DNA of 30,372 nt from Muribaculaceae bacterium (GTDB lineage Bacteria > Bacteroidota > Bacteroidia > Bacteroidales > Muribaculaceae): positions 1 through 30,372 of the forward strand of contig VSPN01000034.1 in NCBI GenBank assembly GCA_009775355.1, given 5' to 3'. Position 1 is the stretch's first letter; every line of letters starts with the position of its first letter. A model generated the notes under the pieces. That model saw only the letters and a program-made list of their open reading frames with translations, was not told where the DNA came from and did no database searches. Of the stretch, positions 23,787 through 30,372 are shown piece after piece. The position numbers were made by a program, and so were the translations under genes.

Positions 23787-25310
23787 CTATTTCGCATCTC
23801 CGGCAAGCGGAAGTGTGATAATGAACACACTGCCTTCCCCGAATTCACTCTCCACCGATATGGTGCCTCCGAATGCGGTTATCATTTTCTTCACGTATGC
23901 AAGACCGAGACCGAAGCCTTTGACATCATGTCTGTTGCCGGTCGATACGCGGTAGAACTTCTCGAATATGTGTTTTGCGTCTTCTCTCTTTATGCCGATG
24001 CCGTTGTCGGCAATCCGTATTTCAAGTCTCTTGCCAGGCAGATCGGATGTTACTATCTCGAGACGCGGCTCCACATCTTCTTTCATGTATTTGAGCGCAT
24101 TGTCGAGTAGATTGAAGATTACATTGGTAAACTGCATCTCGTCGACCATTATCTCGTCTTCGAGTGCGTCAAGACGGGCGTCAAGCGTGCCGCCTTGTTT
24201 CTCGACCTTGAGCTTGAATGTGTTGACAACGTTGTAGATGATTGAGTTGGCGTTGACTTCCGTGAACTTGAGCGTGCTTCCTGTCTTGTCGAGAATTGAA
24301 AGTTGAAGCACCTTCTCGACCTGAAATCTCAGGCGTTTCGATTCTTCCACAATGACTTCAGAAAGATGCGAGAGCGATGACTGAGATTTTCTGATCGATG
24401 GGTCGCTCAGCATTTGTCCGGCCAATGATATGGTCGAGATAGGAGTCTTGAGCTCGTGGGTCATGTTGTTGATGAAATCGGTCTTCATCTCGGCCAGATT
24501 CTTCTGGCGGAATGCGAGTATGAGGGTATAGACGAATATTACAAGCAGGATCACGGTAAATGCCAGTGTCGGTATTATGAATCTTACTGATTTGAAGATG
24601 TAGGTGTTCTTCGTAGGAAACTGCACGCAGAGCGTATAGCTCGCATCAGTGTTCGCGAAAACCGATATGCTGTATGTTTCAATGTCTTTCTGCCTGAAGC
24701 CTTCAGTCGTGTATACGATGTCGTTGTGCGGGTTCATCAGAGCGAATGCGAACGGCACGTTTACGCCATTGTTCGCGAGCTCCGCTGAAAGGCAGTTGCG
24801 TATGACTGTCGAGTCGGCTCTCTCCATTATCGGGCGGATGCCCGAATCCTTGAGAATCGACAGTATAACTTCGTTGAGCAGCCCTTTCTGGTATAGGTAC
24901 TGGCTTCTTATCACTTCCTGCATTGTTCCGTAGCGAGCCCCGATGTTCTGGGTGGCCGATGGAAAGCTGAATGCTCCTGACCGTCCGGCCTCTACTTCCG
25001 ACGACAGCGTGTATTTCGTAACGGAGCCGTCGGGATTCTCTACAGAATACTTCAGGTTCGTGTCGCCATGACTGCCATAGGAGTCATATAGGCTCGACTC
25101 TATGATGTTGACATCCTGCTCCAGAAAATACAGAGTCTCCTGCTTTTCGAGAAATTCGGATGTTGTGTTGAGCGACCGCATCACGCCCTCCGTAAACTGC
25201 TCGTCGCGCATCTTGACCATATTTTCAAGATACATTATCTGAAAATACAGCAGCGCGACAAACGTTACGGCCATTACCGCGGTCAGCATCCACATCAGTG
25301 ATTTTTTCAT
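23787..25310 (-). CDS. rprX: Sensor histidine kinase RprX
   Basis: RprX is the membrane sensor partner of RprY. The 507-residue protein has two TMs (about 7-26 and 243-266) enclosing a periplasmic sensor region of roughly 215 residues with no recognised fold. The HisKA domain follows, with H285 in 'NNMTHELKTPIST'. The ATPase domain has N box 'NLLDNALKYM', G1 'IADNGIGI', F box 'IFEKFYRV' and G2 'GFGLGLAYV'. The length is as expected. The gene is divergent from the C11 lipoprotein protease, and their 265-bp spacer carries tandem palindromic repeats. Confidence 0.95.
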   Translation of the reverse strand: MKKSLMWMLTAVMAVTFVALLYFQIMYLENMVKMRDEQFTEGVMRSLNTTSEFLEKQETLYFLEQDVNIIESSLYDSYGSHGDTNLKYSVENPDGSVTKYTLSSEVEAGRSGAFSFPSATQNIGARYGTMQEVIRSQYLYQKGLLNEVILSILKDSGIRPIMERADSTVIRNCLSAELANNGVNVPFAFALMNPHNDIVYTTEGFRQKDIETYSISVFANTDASYTLCVQFPTKNTYIFKSVRFIIPTLAFTVILLVIFVYTLILAFRQKNLAEMKTDFINNMTHELKTPISTISLAGQMLSDPSIRKSQSSLSHLSEVIVEESKRLRFQVEKVLQLSILDKTGSTLKFTEVNANSIIYNVVNTFKLKVEKQGGTLDARLDALEDEIMVDEMQFTNVIFNLLDNALKYMKEDVEPRLEIVTSDLPGKRLEIRIADNGIGIKREDAKHIFEKFYRVSTGNRHDVKGFGLGLAYVKKMITAFGGTISVESEFGEGSVFIITLPLAGDAK

Positions 25311-25411
25311 CTTTTAGCTTTATATCCTGAAAGATATCCGATTAAGATATCAAAGAAACAGTTTGTGTTTATGAAATTTTAACAATTCGAAAGGCCGAAT
25401 CGGTTCACGAT

Positions 25412-25449
25412 TTTAACACTTAAGTGCGAATTTAACATTTAAATGTGAA
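25412..25449 (+). repeat. 19-bp tandem repeat with palindromic cores between rprX and the C11 protease
   Basis: Two abutting 19-bp units (25412-25430 and 25431-25449) fit TTTAACAYTTAARTGYGAA, with three differences. Each has a palindrome at its centre: CACTTAAGTG (25417-25426) and CATTTAAATG (25436-25445). Two of the three differences compensate each other, so symmetry is kept. This looks like a pair of binding sites for a dimeric regulator, or an ancient duplication under selection. Confidence 0.75.
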
Positions 25450-25575
25450 AATTGCAAAAATCGGTCATAGATTTTTCTCATTGTGGAGTCTCCGAGACAG
25501 AGGTCCCACACTTTTTGCGGCGGTCTGCTGTCGTTACGTATATTAATGCCGCGTATGTGCGCGTTATCATATATT

Positions 25576-26751
25576 ATGAGGCGATTACTGATTTTCTTGT
25601 CCGTCTTGTCATTGCTCCTCCCTGCGGGTTGCGGGCATGACGGTGAGGAGCCGGATACTCCCGGTTCTCTTTACCCCGATCCTGAGAATGTCGGGAGAGT
25701 TGTCGTGGTGTATGCTGTCAACCGCAGCAGCCTTGTCTATGATTTCGACGGTGATTCCGAAGAGATGCTCCGGGCCATGTCTGTTGTCGATACTGACCGC
25801 AATCAGTTGCTTGTCTACAAGACAGATTCCGCTACGGAAACCGGACTCTACAGAGTTGTGAAGGATTCCGAAGGTTGCCGCTTCGAGATTGTCCGGTCAT
25901 ATGGGCGCGATGTGACATCAACTCATCCTGACCGCATTCGCGAGGTTCTGGCTGACGCGCTCGAAATGTTTCCCAATGCCGCCTATGACTTGATTTTCTG
26001 GGGACACGGCACATCATGGAGGCCTTATTTCAGTGATCATGCGGTTGTCGATCCCCCCGCGCTTTATGGTTATGGAGGAGAATACAGCCAGACCGGAGGC
26101 TCTCAGACCGACTGGACGGATCTTGACGAACTTGCCGGAGCTGTACCTGACGGCAGGTTCGAGACCATATGGTTTGACTGCTGCTACATGACCGGCATTG
26201 AGGTAGTCTATCAGTTTCGCGACAAGTGCTCCACTTTTGTCGGATATCCTTCGGAAGTGTGGGACAAAGGGATGCAATATGACGAGGTGTTGCCGTATCT
26301 GTTTGCCGCGAATCCGGATATAACGGGCGCGGCTGAGACGTTCTATCGTTTTTATGCCGACAGGAATCAGCCGGTCACTGTGGCGGTCGTGGATATGGCG
26401 AGAATCGAGGAACTTGCAGACGTGGCCGCGTCGGTCATTTCGTCAGGAGATCTGAGACCGCAGGCCTCCGGCCTTCTTAATTATTCGAGGACCATGAGTT
26501 CCCCTTTCTATGATTTTCATCAGTTTTTCAGGCTTGTTGCGGAGCTGAACGGCGCTCCGGAACTCGCTGACGATCTTGCGGAAGCCGTCGCGAAAACCGT
26601 GGTGTATCATGCTGCCTCTGACAAGGATTTTAATGGCCGCCCCTGGGACTCCTCTTCCGTCTCTGGCCTGAGCACCCATTTCTATAGAGGAACAGACACC
26701 CGCGATGAATCATATTACCGCACTCTTGACTGGTACAAGCGGGTCTACTGA
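25576..26751 (+). CDS. Clostripain-family (C11) cysteine protease lipoprotein
   Basis: This 391-residue protein is a predicted lipoprotein: from ATG 25576 it starts MRRLL, has a hydrophobic stretch and a lipobox LLPAGC with the lipidated Cys near residue 19. The longer frame to 25483 has no signal and is rejected. The mature start is an Asp/Glu/Pro-rich tether. The peptidase C11 fold is shown by H144 in 'IFWGHGTSW' and the Cys pair 202-203 in 'WFDCCYMTGIEVVYQF', C203 aligning with the nucleophile of the family's D-x-C-x-M motif. C11 enzymes cut after Arg or Lys and are often self-processing. It is divergent from rprX. Target proteins are unknown. Confidence 0.88.
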   Translation: MRRLLIFLSVLSLLLPAGCGHDGEEPDTPGSLYPDPENVGRVVVVYAVNRSSLVYDFDGDSEEMLRAMSVVDTDRNQLLVYKTDSATETGLYRVVKDSEGCRFEIVRSYGRDVTSTHPDRIREVLADALEMFPNAAYDLIFWGHGTSWRPYFSDHAVVDPPALYGYGGEYSQTGGSQTDWTDLDELAGAVPDGRFETIWFDCCYMTGIEVVYQFRDKCSTFVGYPSEVWDKGMQYDEVLPYLFAANPDITGAAETFYRFYADRNQPVTVAVVDMARIEELADVAASVISSGDLRPQASGLLNYSRTMSSPFYDFHQFFRLVAELNGAPELADDLAEAVAKTVVYHAASDKDFNGRPWDSSSVSGLSTHFYRGTDTRDESYYRTLDWYKRVY

Positions 26752-26866
26752 TATTCCCTTGAAGAGAAGTGGCATGAGGTGAGGAGATGGTGTCAGAGGC
26801 AATCTTCGCCTGAAGTTTCCGGTTCTTTTGCAAACTGCGGATGCATGACGTATGACATTTTTTTTG

Positions 26867-26874
26867 TACTTTTG
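26867..26874 (+). promoter_or_regulatory. Bacteroidetes-type -7 box for the aspartate kinase operon
   Basis: TACTTTTG followed by CAGAG matches TAnnTTTG, 23 bp before the lysC start, so the leader would be very short. A TTTTTTTG run directly precedes it. No -33 TTTG at normal spacing. Confidence 0.55.
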
Positions 26875-26897
26875 CAGAGTAATAAGTTTATGCCAAT

Positions 26898-28265
26898 ATG
26901 AAAGTACTGAAATTCGGAGGAACATCCGTAGGAACCGTCGGCAGCCTTGCCAATGTGAAGTCCATAGTGGATTCGCTTGAGGAACCGGCGGTGGTTGTCG
27001 TGTCGGCACTCGGCGGCCTGACCGACAGACTTATCGCCACTGCAAAGTCTGCGTCGGAAGGAGATCTCTCTTTTCGCGAAGGGGTGGTGGAGATGTCCCG
27101 GAGGCATTTCGATATTATAGAGGAACTCGTTCCGCAGTCGCGCCGTGATGCTGTCAGGACAATAGTGTCGGATCTGCTGTCGGAACTTGAAGACATATAC
27201 ACAGGTGTTGCACTCATCCGAGAGCTTTCAGATAAGTCGCTCAGCCGCATAGTGAGTTTCGGAGAGCGTATGTCATCGGTTATCGTGGCGGAGATTCTCG
27301 ACAATGCCGCTCATCGCGATTCCCTCGGATTCATGAGAACAGAGAAATGGTTCAACCGCGACATTGCCACACGTCAGCTTACTGATGAGCTTATAAGAGA
27401 GGTGTTTCCGCTTCCGCTGACCCGTACGGTCGTGACAGGCGGATTTATCTCCCTCGACAAAGATACAGGCGAGATTACCAATCTCGGTCGTGGAGGTAGC
27501 GATTACACGGCGGCCCTCATAGCAGCGGCCCTTGATGCCGACTCTCTTGAGATATGGACCGACGTCGATGGGTTCATGACCGCCGATCCACGTGTCATAC
27601 ACGATGCTACGGTAATTGACAGCATGTCGTTCATCGAGAGCATGGAACTCTGTTCGTTCGGTGCCAAAGTCATATATCCTCCCACTATCTATCCGGTCTT
27701 CCACAAGAATATACCTATAAGGATTCTGAATACATTCAATCCGTCTGCCCCCGGGACTCTTATCACTGACGGGTCGGAAAACCTGTCGTCTGACGTAAGG
27801 GGAGTCTCATCAGTCAAGAATACGTGCATGGTTTCGGTTTCCGGAAGCCTGACGTCAAATGTCGCCCAGATCAATTCCCGGTCGTACAATGCCATGGCTC
27901 GCAATGGTGTAAGCATATTTCTTGTAGCCCAGCCTAACACGGAGACTTCTTTCTCCATGGCATTGTCAGCGAATGATGCTGACCGCGCTGTCGGGATTCT
28001 GAGGCAGGAATTCGCTCCGGAGCTCCAGTCGGGGGAGGTGACAGGTGTTTCTCTTGAAAAGGATCTGTCGGTGATCGCTGTGGTTCGCGAGTCGATCAGG
28101 GAGGTTCGCGGACTCGGGCCGCGTCTTGTCAATACGCTCCAGCGCGATGGTATTGAGGTAAAGGCCGTGTCAGACGGCGCATCGGAAACAACAATCGCTA
28201 TAATAACCAAAGCATCAGACACTGACCGAAGTCTTCGTCTGATCCACACTGCCTGCTTCGGATGA
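26898..28265 (+). CDS. lysC: Aspartate kinase, monofunctional
   Basis: Aspartate kinase phosphorylates aspartate to start lysine, threonine and methionine synthesis. The 455-residue protein has the N-terminal KFGGTSVG (5-12), 'FGERMSS', 'TGGFISLD', 'LGRGGSDYTAALIAAAL' and 'IWTDVDGFMTADPR', all catalytic-domain hallmarks. Two C-terminal ACT domains follow ('VSSVKNTCMVSVSG' and 'LSVIAVVRESIREVRGLG...VKAVSDGASETTIAII') and would bind the feedback amino acid. It ends cleanly after the ACT pair, with no homoserine dehydrogenase domain, so it is LysC-like rather than ThrA; which amino acid inhibits it cannot be read. engB starts 23 bp after its stop. Confidence 0.93.
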   Translation: MKVLKFGGTSVGTVGSLANVKSIVDSLEEPAVVVVSALGGLTDRLIATAKSASEGDLSFREGVVEMSRRHFDIIEELVPQSRRDAVRTIVSDLLSELEDIYTGVALIRELSDKSLSRIVSFGERMSSVIVAEILDNAAHRDSLGFMRTEKWFNRDIATRQLTDELIREVFPLPLTRTVVTGGFISLDKDTGEITNLGRGGSDYTAALIAAALDADSLEIWTDVDGFMTADPRVIHDATVIDSMSFIESMELCSFGAKVIYPPTIYPVFHKNIPIRILNTFNPSAPGTLITDGSENLSSDVRGVSSVKNTCMVSVSGSLTSNVAQINSRSYNAMARNGVSIFLVAQPNTETSFSMALSANDADRAVGILRQEFAPELQSGEVTGVSLEKDLSVIAVVRESIREVRGLGPRLVNTLQRDGIEVKAVSDGASETTIAIITKASDTDRSLRLIHTACFG

Positions 28266-28288
28266 GGTGTGGAGTATTCGGTATAACC

Positions 28289-28963
28289 ATGGATATCAGA
28301 AACGCAAAATTTCATCTTAGCAGCCCGGATGTCACTGTATGTCCGGCGACAGGTGTTCCGGAATATGCATTCATAGGTCGGTCTAATGTCGGCAAGTCTT
28401 CGCTGATCAACATGCTCTGCAAAAGCAAAAAGATGGCCAAAACCTCGCAGACTCCGGGCAAAACTCTCCTGATCAATCATTTTTCGATGGATGACGGCCG
28501 ATGGTTTCTTGTCGATCTTCCCGGATACGGGTTTGCCGCAAGGGGAAAGGAGCAGAGAGAGAAACTCACACGCCTTATCAATGACTATATTCTCGAAAGG
28601 CAGCAACTCGCGTGTCTGTTTGTGCTTATAGACATAAGGCATGATCCGCAGAAGATTGACGTCGAGTTCATGGACTGGCTCGGAGAACACGAGGTTCCGT
28701 TTGCGATAGTCTTCACAAAAGCCGACAAACTCGGACCAGTAGCGGCGCAGAGAAATGTAGATGCCTATTGTCGCGAACTGAGCCTGACATGGGCGTCGCT
28801 CCCGCCGGTCTTCATCACTTCGTCTGAAAAAGGGCGCGGGCGTCAGGAGATACTTGACTACATCTTCTCGATCAACGAGGATATTGAAAGAGATTGCCGT
28901 GAAACCGGGCACGACAGCGGAGAGGTGTCAGATGGAGATGTCGAGGACAAGACTGTAAACTGA
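28289..28963 (+). CDS. engB: Ribosome biogenesis GTPase EngB (YihA/YsxC)
   Basis: EngB is an essential GTPase in late large-subunit (50S) assembly. The ATG at 28289 (MDIRNAKFHL) matches family starts; the ATG at 28262 overlapping lysC adds nine unrelated residues. The 224-residue protein has G1 'GRSNVGKSS' (30-38), G2 'TSQTPGKT', G3 'DLPGYG', G4 'TKADK' and G5 near 'ITSSEKG'. After the GTPase domain (about 200) comes an acidic tail rich in Asp, Glu and Gly that ordinary EngB lacks. It lies in a plus-strand run with lysC upstream and a GtrA-like gene 14 bp downstream. Confidence 0.95.
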   Translation: MDIRNAKFHLSSPDVTVCPATGVPEYAFIGRSNVGKSSLINMLCKSKKMAKTSQTPGKTLLINHFSMDDGRWFLVDLPGYGFAARGKEQREKLTRLINDYILERQQLACLFVLIDIRHDPQKIDVEFMDWLGEHEVPFAIVFTKADKLGPVAAQRNVDAYCRELSLTWASLPPVFITSSEKGRGRQEILDYIFSINEDIERDCRETGHDSGEVSDGDVEDKTVN

Positions 28964-28977
28964 AAATCCCTCAGTCT

Positions 28978-29382
28978 ATGGATATCAGAAGTTTCCTGAA
29001 AGATGATGGTAGAAAAGCCGAGGTTATAAGGTTTGCGCTTGTCGGCGGATTCTGCACATTGCTGCAGTATGGCATGTATGTGGTGTTTCTTCATGCAGTC
29101 GGAGTCCCGGCAGTGGTGTCAACCATGATAAGCTATGCCATAAGCTTTGTGGCTAATTTTCTGCTGTCAAGCTTCTTTACCTTTCACAGTGATCCTAACG
29201 CCAAGAAAGGGCTTGCATTCGCAGCGAGCCATCTTGTCAATATGGGTATGCAGACCGGTCTTGTGGCCATATTCAAGGGAATAGTCGGCCCTACGCTTGC
29301 GCTTCTCCCGGCATTGGCCATATGCGTTCCTCTCAATTATTTCATGGTCAGGTTCGCTTTCAAGAGCCGCCATTTCTCATAA
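28978..29382 (+). CDS. GtrA-like membrane protein
   Basis: This 134-residue protein is a GtrA/DPMS-type four-TM membrane protein. Segments are at about 20-41, 46-69, 80-98 and 104-125. The N-terminal 'IRFALVGGFCTLLQYGMYV', 'SYAISFVANFLLSSFFTFH' and the terminal 'LNYFMVRFAFKSR' match the family pattern. GtrA proteins are proposed to flip or anchor polyprenyl-linked sugars for glycosylation of surface polymers. No glycosyltransferase is adjacent, so the substrate is unknown. It follows engB by 14 bp and precedes rpiB by 31 bp. Confidence 0.9.
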   Translation: MDIRSFLKDDGRKAEVIRFALVGGFCTLLQYGMYVVFLHAVGVPAVVSTMISYAISFVANFLLSSFFTFHSDPNAKKGLAFAASHLVNMGMQTGLVAIFKGIVGPTLALLPALAICVPLNYFMVRFAFKSRHFS

Positions 29383-29413
29383 AAACACATAATCATTATA
29401 ATACCTAACACCT

Positions 29414-29845
29414 ATGAAAGTAGCATTTGCATGCGATCACGCAGGCTATGAACTCAAGAAGTTCCTTATCGGCCTTATGCGCGAACGCGGTTATGAAATC
29501 GAAGATTTCGGCACACACTCCACAGAGTCATGCGATTATCCAGATTACGCACATCCTGCGGCGGACGCAGTGGAATCGGGCGAGTGCGCGTTTGGAGTCG
29601 CCATGTGCGGAAGCGGCAACGGCATATGCATGACTCTCAACAAGCATCAGGGCATACGCGCGGCTCTTTGCTGGCTGCCGGAGATCGCGGCTCTTGCCAA
29701 ACAGCACAACAATGCCAACATTCTCGTGATTCCGGCTCGGTTTGTCAGCCGCGACGAAGCTGTCGAGATTCTTGATGCATATCTCGATGCTACATATGAG
29801 GGCGGGCGTCACGAACGCCGTGTAGGCAAGATCCCGATGTGTTGA
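29414..29845 (+). CDS. rpiB: Ribose-5-phosphate isomerase B
   Basis: RpiB interconverts ribose 5-phosphate and ribulose 5-phosphate in the pentose phosphate pathway. The 143-residue protein has 'ACDHAGYELK' (6-15), the catalytic Cys C65 in 'AMCGSGNGICMTLNKH' and His98 in 'KQHNNANIL', with a C-terminal 'GGRHERRV' that binds phosphate. The length is typical. Its TGA shares one base with the folB ATG (TGATG), so the two are coupled. A ribose-type substrate is most likely, though allose or other aldose phosphates are known for the family. Confidence 0.95.
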   Translation: MKVAFACDHAGYELKKFLIGLMRERGYEIEDFGTHSTESCDYPDYAHPAADAVESGECAFGVAMCGSGNGICMTLNKHQGIRAALCWLPEIAALAKQHNNANILVIPARFVSRDEAVEILDAYLDATYEGGRHERRVGKIPMC

Positions 29846-30204
29846 TGGGGCGGTTTGTGATCCGGCTCAATGGTCTGTGCTTTTATTCACGCATAGGAGT
29901 GTTTGATCAGGAAAGAAGCGTCGGCAACGAATTCCGGGTCGATCTGACGGCTGTAGCTGATGCCTCGGGATTCAGATCCGAGAATCTTGACACGACTGTT
30001 TCTTACGCCGATATCTACGATGTGGTTGCGGAGGCGATGAGACGGGAGTGGCTGCTCCTCGAATCGGTGTCAAGCTATATTGCAGACACTGTGCTCGACA
30101 GATGGACATTGATTTCGGATGTAAAAGTGTGTATCACGAAACTTTCGCCTCCGATCCCTGGCATTCAGGGAGTTTGCAGTGTCGAATATGATGCATGTCG
30201 TTAA
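29845..30204 (+). CDS. folB: Dihydroneopterin aldolase FolB
   Basis: FolB splits 7,8-dihydroneopterin to 6-hydroxymethyl-dihydropterin and glycolaldehyde in folate synthesis. ATG 29845 is chosen because it overlaps the rpiB stop by one base (TGATG); GTG 29839 and TTG 29842 in frame are less likely. The 119-residue protein has the family core 'FYSRIGVFDQERSVGNEFRVDL', the 'YADIYDV' helix, Glu73 in 'LLESVSSYIAD' and the catalytic Lys K99 in 'KLSPPIPG'. 'RIGV' stands where many FolB have 'HGV'; FolX-like specificity cannot be excluded. No other folate gene is in the window. Confidence 0.88.
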   Translation: MGRFVIRLNGLCFYSRIGVFDQERSVGNEFRVDLTAVADASGFRSENLDTTVSYADIYDVVAEAMRREWLLLESVSSYIADTVLDRWTLISDVKVCITKLSPPIPGIQGVCSVEYDACR

Positions 30205-30239
30205 TTTTGAGAAAAAATATCAAAAAAATTGCCTCAAAA

Positions 30240-30271
30240 TTTTGTCAGTTCAAAAAAAAGTAGTAATTTTG
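30240..30271 (+). promoter_or_regulatory. Promoter of tRNA-Arg (both boxes)
   Basis: TTTTG (30240-30244) is followed after 19 bp by TAATTTTG (30264-30271), the best complete -33/-7 pair on the plus strand of the window. The tRNA begins 26 bp further on, as expected for a strong stable-RNA promoter. Confidence 0.7.
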
Positions 30272-30297
30272 CAATCGCAAATCGGAAATGATTGCAA

Positions 30298-30372
30298 GGC
30301 TCCTTAGCTCAACTGAATAGAGCATCTGACTACGGATCAGAAGGTTACAGGTTTGAATCCTGTAGGAGTCAC
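30298..30372 (+). tRNA. tRNA-Arg (anticodon ACG), 3' CCA cut by window edge
   Basis: The acceptor GGCTCCT (30298-30304) pairs with AGGAGTC (30364-30370), with one G-U pair, followed by discriminator A and the first C of a possible encoded CCA. The D arm (GCTC/GAGC), anticodon arm (TCTGA, loop CTACGGA, TCAGA) and T arm (ACAGG, TTTGAAT, CCTGT) are all intact. Anticodon ACG, with A34 likely deaminated to inosine, reads CGU, CGC and CGA. Confidence 0.96.

Noticed and set aside
25483..25575. Extended N-terminus of the C11 protease
   Set aside because: The extra 31 codons lack a signal and would bury the clear lipoprotein signal peptide that begins at 25576.
26898..28265. Aspartate kinase as a truncated bifunctional ThrA
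   Set aside because: The two ACT domains are complete and the stop comes right after them; the next 700 bp encode EngB, not remnants of homoserine dehydrogenase.
27689..28912. 407-codon minus-strand frame across lysC and engB
   Set aside because: Both plus-strand genes are certain; the antisense translation has no recognisable domain and crosses a gene boundary.
30298..30372. tRNA-Arg as an integration site for a mobile element
   Set aside because: tRNA genes are common attachment sites, but the sequence stops inside the CCA end and no integrase or duplicated tRNA 3' end is visible upstream.

Overview
This 30.4 kb window looks like a chromosomal stretch of a Bacteroidales bacterium, probably close to Muribaculaceae. 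That placement is inference from three things: Bacteroidetes-type -7 promoter boxes (TAnnTTTG) in front of many genes, families typical of the phylum (RprX/RprY, DUF4293, DUF1599, DoxX/MauE-like proteins with DCGCFGD, a DPP IV protease, archaeal-type ProRS), and coding sequence rich in TCG, GGC and CGC codons. Nearly all of it is coding. I see no insertion sequence, prophage, CRISPR array or toxin-antitoxin pair, and no gene-free stretch longer than 300 bases.

Layout, left to right. A cut-off beta-carbonic anhydrase (1-372) is followed by a small secreted Cys-rich protein and rlmH. These converge, with overlap, on a minus-strand pair: a DUF1599 protein and a redox-type DoxX/thioredoxin-like membrane protein. 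Next, on the plus strand, come a DUF4293 membrane protein, proS, a secreted dipeptidyl peptidase IV, an unrecognised six-TM membrane protein and miaA. On the minus strand lie dapA and dnaG, divergent from lipA-lipB.

The centre (15.1-21.1 kb) is an envelope-biogenesis block. A minus-strand operon udk-lptB-amidase-mlaD is divergent from a plus-strand operon mlaE-mlaF. The membrane permease, ATPase and MCE protein of a lipid transporter are therefore split across two divergent transcripts, and one of them also carries the LPS-export ATPase and a cell-wall amidase. A PlsC-like acyltransferase and thiD follow on the minus strand, then the two-component system rprX-rprY. Divergent from rprX is a clostripain-family (C11) lipoprotein protease. 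The right end is a plus-strand run: a stand-alone aspartate kinase, engB, a GtrA-like membrane protein, rpiB, folB and a tRNA-Arg(ACG) whose 3' CCA is cut by the window edge.

Most genes are housekeeping, and I do not see a clear undescribed multigene system. The points most worth a second look are the regulatory-looking repeats: a 19-bp tandem repeat whose palindromic core is conserved through compensating changes between rprX and the C11 protease, and AAATTTTAAC motifs around rprXY. Other leads are an N-terminal extension on LptB, the unrecognised 458-aa membrane protein, the small CPCGC-tailed secreted protein, and two further perfect or near-perfect short tandem duplications in gene leaders.
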